A stretch of 64,000 nt of DNA, from the NCBI GenBank assembly GCA_021372825.1, contig JAJFTR010000071.1, positions 1 to 64,000 of the forward strand, read 5' to 3'. Source of the stretch: Actinomycetes bacterium (GTDB taxonomy: Bacteria; Actinomycetota; Coriobacteriia; Anaerosomatales; Anaerosomataceae). Every line of letters starts with the position of its first letter. Positions within the stretch are counted from its first letter, which is position 1. The notes beneath the pieces were generated by a model that worked only from the letters and a program-made list of their open reading frames with translations, made no database searches and was not told the origin of the DNA. A program made the position numbers and the translations under genes. Shown in pieces: positions 1 through 10,100 of the stretch.

Positions 1-141
1 CCGGCGGTGCGCACCTCACGAGTGTAGCGCAGGGCCCCGACATCGCCCCGGGGGCGGAATGGTCCTTATAGTTCTCGGGCGCGGCAATGGGGGTGCTACG
101 CTGTTCGGGAGTCGGGGAGACCAGGCATCGGAGGCGAGCAC

Positions 142-390
142 TTGAAGGTGCGGGAGGCGTGGAGCCTCTTCAGGAACGGGCACCGGGACTCGGTGAGCGA
201 GGCGACGCTTCGGGACTACGAGCGTGTCTACGAGAGGCACATCGGTCCGCTCCTGGGGGAGTTGAAGCTCCGCGAGTTGACGGCCGAGCGCCTCGGGGTG
301 TTCGAGCGGGAGCTGCGCCGAGGCGGCATAGGACCCAGTGCGTGTGCTACCGTGATGAGGGTGCTGGAGGCGGTGCGGCGGGGCGCCTGA
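142..390 (+). pseudogene. Truncated tyrosine-recombinase (integrase), N-terminal domain only
   Basis: A short frame of about 82 residues opens with TTG and resembles the SAM-like core-binding domain of phage/island integrases. It shows the pattern LxDYERVYERHIGPLLGxxKLREL followed by a run of helices. It stops at 390 before any catalytic domain: the R, HxxR and Y boxes are absent, and a complete integrase would be about 350-400 residues. About 140 bases downstream lies a duplicated 3' half of tRNA-Ile, the usual attachment site of such recombinases, so the pair reads as the worn edge of an integrated element. Integrase origin is inference from fold pattern and context. A short unrelated helical protein cannot be excluded. 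Confidence 0.55.
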
Positions 391-531
391 CCTCGGTCAA
401 TCCGGGACCGCGTTCTGTCTAACCGTTTCGTCTAACCGCTGACGCGACTCAGCGGCCCCCAGGAGACCCATCCGCACTGCTAGTAGAGCCACGACCAGCG
501 GATTTGAGGGAGCTCGACAAGCGACTGATTC

Positions 532-576
532 CTGATAACCGTGAGGTCATTGGTTCGAATCCAATCGGGCCCACCA
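532..576 (+). repeat. 3' fragment of tRNA-Ile(GAU), probable att site
   Basis: These 45 bases reproduce the 3' half of a tRNA-Ile: anticodon loop CTGATAA, the 3' anticodon strand CCGTG, the variable region GAGGTC, a T-arm with TTCGAAT loop, acceptor strand CGGGCCC and an encoded ACCA. The matching 5' half is missing: no GGGCCCG acceptor strand or D-arm lies upstream, and the sequence before the anticodon loop does not pair. It is therefore not a functional tRNA. It is the kind of duplicated tRNA end left by integration into a tRNA gene. The complete tRNA-Ile should lie outside the window to the left. Confidence 0.75.
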
Positions 577-585
577 TGCATACAC

Positions 586-614
586 GAAGACCCCGGCGAC
601 GTGCCGGGGTCTTC
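586..614 (+). terminator. Intrinsic terminator-like hairpin after the tRNA-Ile fragment
   Basis: A perfect 12-bp stem (GAAGACCCCGGC with its complement) closes a 5-base loop ten bases after the CCA end. The T-tract is weak. It probably is the original terminator of the tRNA-Ile locus, which would place the chromosomal side of the junction to the right of 576. Confidence 0.7.
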
Positions 615-658
615 TGTGTACGTCACGCCTGAGCTCTGGTGCGGAGTTGCGTGACGGA

Positions 659-1807
659 TCAGTACCGTAAGAGAGCGACAGCCGGGTATCCGCGGGGGGT
701 CTTCTCGGCCGGGACCGCGAAGACCGTGCCACCTGACAAGAATGTCTGCACCGCTGCGCGATCGAGGAGATCTTCGTCCCCCGGTTCGGGACGCTCGTGT
801 ATCTCAACATCACCCGCCTCGTCGAGTACCGTGCCCCACACCTCCCGGTCGAGTGCGACGAACATCACGTCGACACGGGCTTGGAACGCCGCAGGAACGA
901 TCCGCTCGGGATCGGGGGTGACCCGTGGTGTCGCCCACGCCTCTTCGATTCGCCGAGTCGCCTGCTCGCGCTCCTCATCGAACACCGCTTGCGCGATCGC
1001 CCACGCCTGGTCATGCAACGACTCGAGGCCAAGTGAGTCAGGGTTCCCCACGATAGACTCGTCAACAAGCGAGGGGACGCCGCTCACCTCGCGATACAAG
1101 GGAAGCAGGTAGTCGACGCCGGCGAGGATCAGTGGAGTGTCAGGCGGGACGACCTCCCGAAGCGCGCGGTCTATTCCACGGAAGTACCGGAGGATCTCCT
1201 CCTTGGGGTCTGGCTCGCCGGATCCATGGAACACTACCGGACGCCGGCCCCCGGCTGCCAAGGAGGTCTGGGTGTGGAATTGCAAAGACCTCTTCTCGAA
1301 GTCGTCCCACTTCAGTGCCTCCGAGAGACTCGACGGCGCACCCGTCACATCGACGGGCACGAGTGATTCGATCGTGCCGCGCAGGAGCTGCACTCGCTTC
1401 AGAGAGAGTGCGAGCACGAAGAAGTGCCGATCGGAACCCTGATGCATGAGCAAGGGCTTGACGTAGAAGTGCTCTGAGACCACCACGACCTCTGGGAACT
1501 TCCCAGGCAAACGGAAGGTAGCCGTCTGGGGTCCGAGGAAGATCCCGAGACCGTCTCCCGCGCGCAGCCAAAAAGGTCTGTCCTCGATGATGACGCGCGC
1601 TGGTGCGAGGAGCGCATCGATCTCACGAGGACGCACTCCCCGGGAATCGAGCTCCTCGGCTGCGGTCTTGAGCAGGTTCTTGAGTCTACGCCCGTTCTCG
1701 ATCTGGCTGTCGGGACCGAAACGCACCGTTGGCATGTAGATCGAGACGTGAGGTCCGCCCGTCGAGCGGCAAAGAGACGTGAGTTCTTCGAGAGAGAGGG
1801 CATCCAT
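659..1807 (-). CDS. baeRF-family (bacterial archaeo-eukaryotic release factor-like) protein
   Basis: The product has about 382 residues. It begins MDALSLEELTSL with GPHVSIYMPT soon after, the opening typical of the baeRF families, which carry eRF1-like domains and are thought to act at the ribosome. An RNase-like middle domain and a C-terminal domain with LLDRAAVQTFLSGGTVFAVP follow; this end matches the L7Ae/eRF1 domain-3-like part of the family. I chose the ATG at 1807 because AAAGGAG lies six bases upstream; an in-frame start at 1840 has no ribosome site. It stands alone, divergent from the protease gene. The exact baeRF subfamily is not settled from sequence reading, and no function beyond the family is claimed. 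Confidence 0.75.
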   Translation of the reverse strand: MDALSLEELTSLCRSTGGPHVSIYMPTVRFGPDSQIENGRRLKNLLKTAAEELDSRGVRPREIDALLAPARVIIEDRPFWLRAGDGLGIFLGPQTATFRLPGKFPEVVVVSEHFYVKPLLMHQGSDRHFFVLALSLKRVQLLRGTIESLVPVDVTGAPSSLSEALKWDDFEKRSLQFHTQTSLAAGGRRPVVFHGSGEPDPKEEILRYFRGIDRALREVVPPDTPLILAGVDYLLPLYREVSGVPSLVDESIVGNPDSLGLESLHDQAWAIAQAVFDEEREQATRRIEEAWATPRVTPDPERIVPAAFQARVDVMFVALDREVWGTVLDEAGDVEIHERPEPGDEDLLDRAAVQTFLSGGTVFAVPAEKTPRGYPAVALLRY

Positions 1808-2003
1808 AGCGATCTCCTTTCGCCGTCCAGCAGGACTCACATCGGTCGTCTGTCATGCTCTCTTACATACCCCCAGATGCCGACGGTGCTCACTCGCGGG
1901 CCGTCAGCGGAGACGGCGGCGCTGTCCAGGCACTGGCGCGAGACGGGAACACATGTCACGCTTGTACGGCTCGTCATTCCGCTCCAAGGAGGAGAACTCT
2001 TCT

Positions 2004-4190
2004 GTGCGTACTCGGCCAAGACGCATGGTCATCGCCTTCGTCATCACCGCGGTGCTGTCGTCTTCGGCGCCTGTGTTCGCGCACGTGACCTCGGGGCCAC
2101 CGTCGGATGTGTGCGAAGTGGTCGTTCGGCTTGAAAACGGCGCGGGCCCTGCAGTGCGGGCGGTACTGGCCAGACGACGCCTCAACGTGAAGAAGGAGAC
2201 ATATAAGGGTCGCGGCCTGCTGGTGCGCGTGCCGCCTGGCCGCAGCGCCGAGGAGGTCGCCGCGGAGCTGTCCTCTGTGGACGGTGTCTCGATCGCGACG
2301 CCCAACGGACGGGTGCGTGCCCTGTGGACGCCGAGCGATTCGCTTCATCCTCAGCAGTGGGGGATGGGGGCCATCCAAATGCCCGCCGCGTGGGACATCG
2401 AGCGAGGCGACTCGGCAGTCACCGTGGCAGTCATCGACACAGGGGCACAGCTCGATCACCCCGACCTTGCAGGCAATCTCGACATCGCGAGTGACTACGA
2501 CTTCGCGGATGACGATAACACCGCCGATGACACGAACGGTCACGGTACCCACGTCTGTGGGATCATCGCAGCGGTGACCGACAACGCGACCGGAGTGGCG
2601 GGAGTCGCGCCAGGCGTGCGCGTTCTTCCGCTCAAGATCATCGACGAGTCGGGCTATGGCTCCATTTCCGATCTTGCTGACGCGATAATGTACGCGACCG
2701 ATCATGGCGCCGATGTCGTGAACATGAGTCTCGGCGAGGCGCTCGACCTCACTCGTCCGAGTGACGCGGCTCAAGCCCAGTACATGCAGGAGGCCATCGA
2801 CTACGCGTTCACACGTGACGTGGTCCTCATTGCGGCAGCGGGCAATGCGAGCGAGGGCGCGACCAGCGTGTTCTATCCGGCCGCGTGTGACGGCGTGATA
2901 GCAGTGGCCGCCACGGCCCGCTCCGGCGAGGTCGCGTCGTACTCGTGTTACGGGCCCGAGGTAGACATCGCGGCTCCGGGAGGGGACGGGACGATACGGC
3001 AGAACCTCATCATCTCGACCTTTCTGGGGAGCGCCTACCAGTACATGCAGGGCACGTCCATGGCATCGCCGCACGTCGCAGGGGCTGCGGCGCTACTGCG
3101 TTCGCACGTGGCGACAGCCAGTGCGTCGCGCGTCGCGAACGCGCTTGTCTACAGCGCAGCGGACATCAGTCCCGAAGGGTGGGACGAACATTCTGGTCAT
3201 GGTTTGCTCCAGGTCGCTTCGGCGCTGGAGGACCTGCACATTCCATCGCCAAGCGTGGAGCGCCTTGCAGGAAACGATCGTTACCAGACCGCGCTTGCGG
3301 TCTCGCGGAGCACTCTTGCGTCGGGCACCTCGACTACAACGGTCGTCGCGAGCGGGCAGACGTTCCCGGACGCGCTCTCAGCGTCGGCGCTCGCCGGTGC
3401 GTACAAAGGAGCACTGCTCCTCACGCAGGCCGCGTCACTGCCCGAGGGGCTCATCGCCGAGCTCGAACGCCTCGGTACATCCCAGGTCGTGCTCGTCGGC
3501 GGCACGGCGGCGATATCGTCGACTGTAGAGGCGCAACTCACGCAAGAGTCACTTGCGGTGACACGCGTCTCAGGGTCGGACAGGTACGCAACAGCGGCGG
3601 CGGTGGCCGAGAAGGTCCGCTCGGTCCTAGGTACCGGGACGCCGTCCGAGGTGTTCCTGGTGCGCGGTGATGACTTCGCGGATGCGGTAGCGGTCGCGCC
3701 GCTGGCGTACGCTCTTGGAACTCCGGTCCTTCTGACGACGCCGCAACAGCTTGACACGCATACGCGAAGCGCCTTCGCCAGCCTCGGGACCGAGCACGTC
3801 ATCATCGCCGGCGGTGCAACAGCGGTGTCAACCGACGTCGCCGACAGCGTTGACGCACTTCCCGGCGTGACCACCGTCGAGCGCTGGGCCGGCGCCGACA
3901 GGTACGAGACGGCGGCATTCGTCGCATCGCGAGCCTTGGAGCGCGGCCGAGCGAGTGGTGGTACCTTCGGGTTGGCGACGGGTTCGGGCTTTGCTGACGC
4001 CCTGGCTGGGAGTGTGTCCGTCGGCTCCAGAGGCGGCACGTTGTTGCTAGCGAAGACGCGCGAGCTGCCTTCGGCCGCCCATGGTGTGATTGCCTCGTAC
4101 GGCTCGGCCGCCACGACGGTGTGGGTGTACGGTGGCGTGTCGGTGGTGTCGAACGACGTCCTTCTCGACATCTCCAGCATCAGATACTAG
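2004..4190 (+). CDS. Secreted subtilisin-like (S8) serine protease with three CWB2 repeats
   Basis: About 728 residues. The GTG start follows AAGGAGG by 11 bases and gives a signal peptide (RPRR, then a hydrophobic stretch, then PVFA-H). An inhibitor-I9-like propeptide lies near residues 35-105. The S8 triad is visible: Asp145 in VIDTG, His180 in NGHGTHVCG and Ser352 in GTSMASPHVAG, with the oxyanion Asn in AAAGNAS. Three cell-wall-binding-repeat-2 units start near residues 418, 519 and 625, each with a (A/S)GxDRYxTA signature. CWB2 repeats bind secondary wall polymers, so the protease is probably wall-anchored and may process surface proteins. Its last 11 bases overlap the convergent glucan synthase gene. 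Upstream frames reaching 1779 lack ribosome sites. Confidence 0.92.
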   Translation: MRTRPRRMVIAFVITAVLSSSAPVFAHVTSGPPSDVCEVVVRLENGAGPAVRAVLARRRLNVKKETYKGRGLLVRVPPGRSAEEVAAELSSVDGVSIATPNGRVRALWTPSDSLHPQQWGMGAIQMPAAWDIERGDSAVTVAVIDTGAQLDHPDLAGNLDIASDYDFADDDNTADDTNGHGTHVCGIIAAVTDNATGVAGVAPGVRVLPLKIIDESGYGSISDLADAIMYATDHGADVVNMSLGEALDLTRPSDAAQAQYMQEAIDYAFTRDVVLIAAAGNASEGATSVFYPAACDGVIAVAATARSGEVASYSCYGPEVDIAAPGGDGTIRQNLIISTFLGSAYQYMQGTSMASPHVAGAAALLRSHVATASASRVANALVYSAADISPEGWDEHSGHGLLQVASALEDLHIPSPSVERLAGNDRYQTALAVSRSTLASGTSTTTVVASGQTFPDALSASALAGAYKGALLLTQAASLPEGLIAELERLGTSQVVLVGGTAAISSTVEAQLTQESLAVTRVSGSDRYATAAAVAEKVRSVLGTGTPSEVFLVRGDDFADAVAVAPLAYALGTPVLLTTPQQLDTHTRSAFASLGTEHVIIAGGATAVSTDVADSVDALPGVTTVERWAGADRYETAAFVASRALERGRASGGTFGLATGSGFADALAGSVSVGSRGGTLLLAKTRELPSAAHGVIASYGSAATTVWVYGGVSVVSNDVLLDISSIRY

Positions 4191-7100
4191 AAGGAGCGTC
4201 ACCGCCGAGCATCGTGACCGACACATGGTGGGTGCCCCCATCCTCCTCAAGGGGGATCCGCAGGCCGTCAAGCACCGATCCATCGAGGGTGACGGACTCG
4301 ACGCCGCGGTTGACACCCCGGGGGTTCGTGACCTCGATCGCGTAGGTCGTGTTCTCGTACGTGAATTGCATCGTCCACGATGACCACGACTTGGGGACAC
4401 ACGGGTCGACGCGCAGGTATCGCATCTCGCCGTCGGCCTCAAGGCGCAAGCCGCAGATCTCCCGCACGGCCACGCGGTACATCCAGCTTGCAGACCCGGT
4501 GTACCACGTCCATCCACCTCTGCCGACGTGGGGCGGCACCGCGTAGACGTCAGCCGCGATGACGTAGGGTTCCACCTTGTAGACGCCCAACGAGGTGGGA
4601 TCGAGCGCGTGGTTCACAGGATTCAGCAGGTCGAACAAGGCGAGCGCCTCGTCGCCATCACCCATGAGCGTATAGGCGAGCACGACCCATATCGCGGCGT
4701 GCGTGTATTGCCCGCCGTTCTCGCGCACGCCCGGCACGTAGCCCTTGATGTAGCCAGGATCGTGGTCCATGTGATCGAAGGGAGGCGTCAGCAGCGCGAT
4801 AAGCCCGTCTTCCCACCGGACGAGTTTCTCCTCCACCGCTTCGATTGCGCGGAGGGCGCGCGCGCGGTCTCCGCTGCCGGAGATGTGCGCCCACGCTTGG
4901 GCGATGGCGTCGATGCGGCACTCGTCGGCTGTACGCGTGCCAAGGGGGGTTCCGTCATCGAAGAACGCCCGCCTATACCACGCGCCGTCCCATGCTTCAC
5001 GCTCGACGGCGGCGATGAGCGAGGCGGCGCGCTCCCGGTACGCCTGTGCGACCTCCGGCTCACCGCGGCGCTCGGCCAGCGGAGCGAACGCCCGAAGCAC
5101 CACGTCGAGGAACCACGCCATCCAGACGCTTTCGCCTGAGCCACCTATGCCGACGCGGTTCATGCCGTCGTTCCAGTCGCCGCCCCCCATGAGGGGCAGC
5201 CCGTGCGCGCCTGTGCCGCGGCTTGCTTCGATGGCAGCGCAGCAGTGCTCGTAGATCGTACCGACACGCAGCGCCGGCTGCGGCTGCAGGTAGAGATCCT
5301 CGCGGTCATCGGGTATGGCAGGGCCCTCCAGGTAGGGGACCTCCACATCGAGGACGCTCTCATCGCCCGTGGCGGCGATGTACTCGGCGGTCACATACGG
5401 GAGCCATAGACGGTCGTCGACGAAGCGGGTCCGCACTCCTCGACCGGAGTACGGATGCCACCAGTGCAAGACGTCCCCCTCGAGGAACTGGTGACGTGAG
5501 GCCTCGATGATATGCTCACGCACAAGGTCAGGCCGGGCGTACAGTAGCGCAAGGCAGTCCTGCAGCTGGTCGCGGAAGCCATATGCTCCGCTCGACTGAT
5601 AGGTGGCGGTGCGTCCCCAGAACCTGCACGCCAGGGTCTGGTAAAGTGCGGCACCGTTGACCATGAGGTCGAGCTCCTTGTCGGGAGTGCGCACCTGCAC
5701 GGTGCCGAGAAGGCGGCGCCATGCCGAGCGGACCGCGACGAGCGCTTGCTCGGCGGCGCCCGACTGCCGATAGCGCGCGATGAGCGCGTGTGCGCTCTCG
5801 ACCGTCTCGGTCTGCCCGAGCAGGAACACGATCTCTGCGCTCTCGTGCGGCGCAAGCGTGAGGGTACGCTGGATGGCGCCGCAGTTGTCCAAGAACCGCC
5901 CGGTCTCTCGTCCCAAGGTCCGGTTACGCATCGCCGCGGGATCACGAGGATCGCCGTTACGGCCGATGAACTCCATGCGGTTGGCGGTGTAGCTGGCAAC
6001 CTCCCCATCGCTGGCGAGAAACGCAGGCCGGCCGGGGAAGTCGGCATTGAACCAGCTATGGGCCATGAGGGCTTGTGCGTCCTCGTCGAACCATGTGACC
6101 ACACGCTGCTGAGCCTTGCTACGTGAGTCACCCAGGCTCCACTCGACGAAGTGCGTCACTGAGAGCGCCCGCGTCCGCTCGGTGAGGTTTTCGACGCGCA
6201 GTCGGGCGATGCGTACCGGGTCGGACGCCGCGACGAACCAGTCCAGCGTGTGAGAAATGCCATGAGAGGTGTGTTCGAAGCGCGTATAGCCACGTCCATG
6301 ACGTATGACATACGGCTCAGCGGATCGGACCGGCAGCGGTGTCGGACTCCAGAACTGCCCGGTATTCTCATCGCGTATGTAGATGGCTTCGCCGGTGCCG
6401 TCCGAGACCGGATCGTTGTTCCATGTGGTGATCCTGTTCTCATGACTGTTGAGCGCCCATGTGCAGCCCACTCCCGCTTCGGAGATGAGACCTCCGAACG
6501 ACGGATTGGCCACCACGTTCACCCATGGCGCGGGGGTGGTCATGCCCGTGTCGAGCACGACGACGTACTCGTCACGTGCGATGTCGAAGCCACCCACCCC
6601 GTTGTCATAGGCCAACGGCGGCCGCTCGAAGGCGGGGGACCGGTCGAGAACAGAATCTTCCCCTGGGATGAAAGGATCCGGCGGACCAGGACGGTCCGCG
6701 CGCTGGTTGAGCTGCAAGGCGATGGGACCGCCGTCGCCAGTGAGTACTGCCCTTGCGACACTGCGCAGCAATTCACACACCTCGGTGGGGACTTGGTCGG
6801 CAGTGCGAAGATAGACGCCCCCGGGACGGTCGAGCAGCTGGAGAGCGTGACCCGTGCGCAGAAGCATGCGCAGCCGGCCGTCAAGCTCGGAGGCGTACGC
6901 GCTCGGCTTGGTGTTGAGCAGCACAAGGTCACACTCGAACCCGCGACTTCTCCAGTACTGATGTGCGAGAAGCGCCTGCTTCACGAGCGGAGTCTCCTCC
7001 ACTCGCTCGATCTCTACGAGCAGAATCGGCAGATCTCCCGAGATGCCGATCGACCAGAGGGCCGAGATCGGGAGCCGGTTCTCCTTCTCGGTGAAGACCT

Positions 7101-10100
7101 TTAGGCGCGAGTAAGGGTCGGTGAGCAGCAGACGCGACGCGAGCCGCTGGTAGGTGACGGCCTCCTGGGGCGTGATGCCGAGATCCCGCAACTCGATCTG
7201 ACTGGTGGACCACGCAAGATCGAGGGCGCGTTGGGCGCTGGTGATGTCGTGGTACTTCTCGGCGAGAGCGAGGACGACCTCGCGGCTTTCGGCGACTCCG
7301 GTGGAAAACGCCAAGTGAGCCGTGCCGCCTGGCTCGATCGTGAGCGTCTGGCGAAGGGCGACGATAGGGTCCAGGACCGCGCCCACACTCTTGGTGAGCG
7401 GATCCGAACCCACGATGGCGCGGGGTGCTACCGGTGTGCCGAGCCTGCCGAGAAAGGCCGCGCGGTCGGTCTCGTAGCTGCACTCACAGGCGACGTCGTG
7501 ATCGCAGGCGACGACGTGCATGCCCCATACGCGTTGTTCGGTGGACGAGCGGGGCCGACGGGAGAAGATGAGCGCGCCAAGGTCGCTCTCGGCGCTGGTC
7601 TCGACGAACAGGTTGGAGAACGCCTTGTGCGCGTGGTCCGCGCCGCGCTCGGCCAGGGTCACTTCGGCGTACGAGGTGAGCTCGATGCGCAGCGCCTCGC
7701 GCCCGCGGTTGGTCACGGTGATACGCCGGATCTCGACGTCATCTTCTGGCGAGACGACGACTTCGGTGTGGGTCTCGACGTCGCCATCGAGTCGCCGGTA
7801 CTCGGCCTTGTCCGCCGAGAAGGTCACGTGGTAATCGTCCGGCTCAGCCAGGACCGGTTGATAGGTGGCTGACCATACGCGCCCGGTATCGAGGTCCTTC
7901 AGGTAGAAGAACGTGCCCCAGCAGTCACGAGTGATGTCCTCGCGGTAGCGTGTGACCGTCCGGCCACGCCAGCGGGAGTATCCTCCGCCCCCGTTGGTGA
8001 CCATCACGGAGTAGGAGCCGTTCGACAGGAAGTGAGTGGCGGGCACCGGCGTGTGGGGCGTGGGGTATGAGCGCGTGACCGCCGGCGGGGGTTCGCGTAC
8101 CGAGCGGACGAACTCGACCTCTTCCACATGTGGCTGCGCGATGTGGACTCGTCGGGGCACGCGTTCCTGTAAGAGCAGCTCGGCAGAGTGCATGACCGGA
8201 TCGCGGTGGAAGCGCTCCTGCATGCGTCGCCCGGTGAGCACATTGCCGAGCGACACCATGCTCATGCCCTGGTGGTGCGCCATGTAGCACCGGACGATCG
8301 CTCTCCTCTTGCCTGCGGGGACGCGACCAGGTGTGTAGTCCACGGCCTCGTAGAAGCCGTACTGTCCTTCAGCGCCCTGTCGTGCAAGCGTGTCGAGGTT
8401 CTGAAGTGCGGCGTGTGGCTCCAAGGGCAATGCCAGAACAGTGGCGTAGGGCGCCACCACCACATCCTCTGAAAGGCCGCGTTTGAGCCCGAGGCCGGGA
8501 ATACCGAAGGCCTGGTACTGGTAGATCATCCCGGCGTCGCGTGCGGCGAAGGCCGACTCCGAGACGCCCCATGGCACGCCGCGTTGCTGTCCGTACTGGA
8601 TCTGCCGTCGTACGATGGTGCGATACGTCTGATCGAGCAGTGTGCCGGGCCAGGACTTCATCACGAGCAGAGGCATAAGGTACTCGAACATGCTTGCGCT
8701 CCAACTTACGAGCGCGCGTCCTGCCTCGGTCTCAGTGATCGCTCTTCCGAGACGGAACCAGTGCTCTTGCGGCACATCGCCTTTGGCGATGGCGACGTAG
8801 CTCGCTAGCCGGCACTCGCTCGCCAGCATGTCATAGAACGACTCCTCGAGCTTACCCTCCGCTGTGTTGAACCCTATCGAGAAGAGCATGCGGTTGCGGT
8901 CGAAGAGCATGGAGAAGTCGGTGTGTTCCCAGATCTCCTGCGCCATGTCAGCGGCGAGGCGAAGTTCGGCAAGTAACTGAACGCACTGCGGCCTCGCCTC
9001 ACGGATCCCCGCAGCTACACGGGCGGCCCACACCGAGGTGTCGTCTCCTGCCGAGGCAAGCTCATCGAGATGGGCCAGTGTGACATCAAACCCCTCGGCA
9101 AGTCCGACAAGGCTGGGCGTATGAGACACAAGAGGCGAGAGACTCTCGTCGGTCAAAGCGGCGCGCGGCACTTGTCCGAGCAGAGGCGCCCATGGTGTGT
9201 ATCTCTCCAAGTCGTCCAGGTGGTAGTGCACATCCACGCGCACCGCATCGACGGCGCGTGTCACCGAAGCGAGCGCGGCTTCGTCTCCAGAAGTCCGCGG
9301 CCGTAGGGCGGCGAGTCGTGCCGTGACAGTGTCGGCAAGGCTGGCAAGTGCGCTCAGGACGGACCACCATTCGCCGAGGTCGGCGGGCGTTTGATCGAGG
9401 CGGATACGCCGGAGCAGTTCCTCAAGAGACGTGCGCAACTCCACGACCGCCTCGGCAGGGCCGAGATCGTCGCGGAAAGCGAGCAGTTCTTCCAGGGCAA
9501 GACGGACGGTCTCGGCGATGCCGGTAAGGGCGCTCGAGCCGATGAGAGGGCTTTCGGAGACCTCCATGAGACCGGCACGCAGAGCGACGAGGTGGCCCGC
9601 GAGGTTTCCGCTGTCGACCGTGGACACGTAGCTCGGGCGCAGAGGCTGCAGAGTGGTCGTGTCGTACCAGTTGTAGAAGTGCCCCCTGTACCTCTCCAAT
9701 CCCACCATCGTGGACAGTGTGCGCGATGTGAGGTCCACGAAGCGGGAGAGCCCGATGAAGCCGAGGTCGTACGCGGTAAGACCGCTGATGAGCTGGAGTC
9801 CCATGTTGGTCGGTGACGTCCGATGCGCGACGACAGGCTCGGGGTCCTCCTGGAAGTTGTCGGGGGCAAGGTAGTGGTCCTCGGGCGTGACGAACGTCTC
9901 GAAGAAGCGCCAGGTACGGCGGGCGATACGCCGGACAGAGGCACGCTCGGCATCGCTGATCTCTATCACGGGCTCTGGCGTGGGCAGACTCACTCGCCAC
10001 GCGATGTAAGGGGCGATCGCCCACGCGAGCAGTAGAGGGGTTGCCGAGACGAGCGACGGCAGGTCGAGCATCGCCACAATCACGGCGGCGGAGAAGGTGA

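Noticed and set aside
532-576. A complete tRNA-Ile gene
   Set aside because: No 5' acceptor strand or D-arm precedes the anticodon loop, so only the 3' fragment is called.
1974-3074. Minus-strand frame of 366 residues opposite the protease
   Set aside because: Antisense to the catalytic domain of an intact subtilase; composition typical of a shadow frame.
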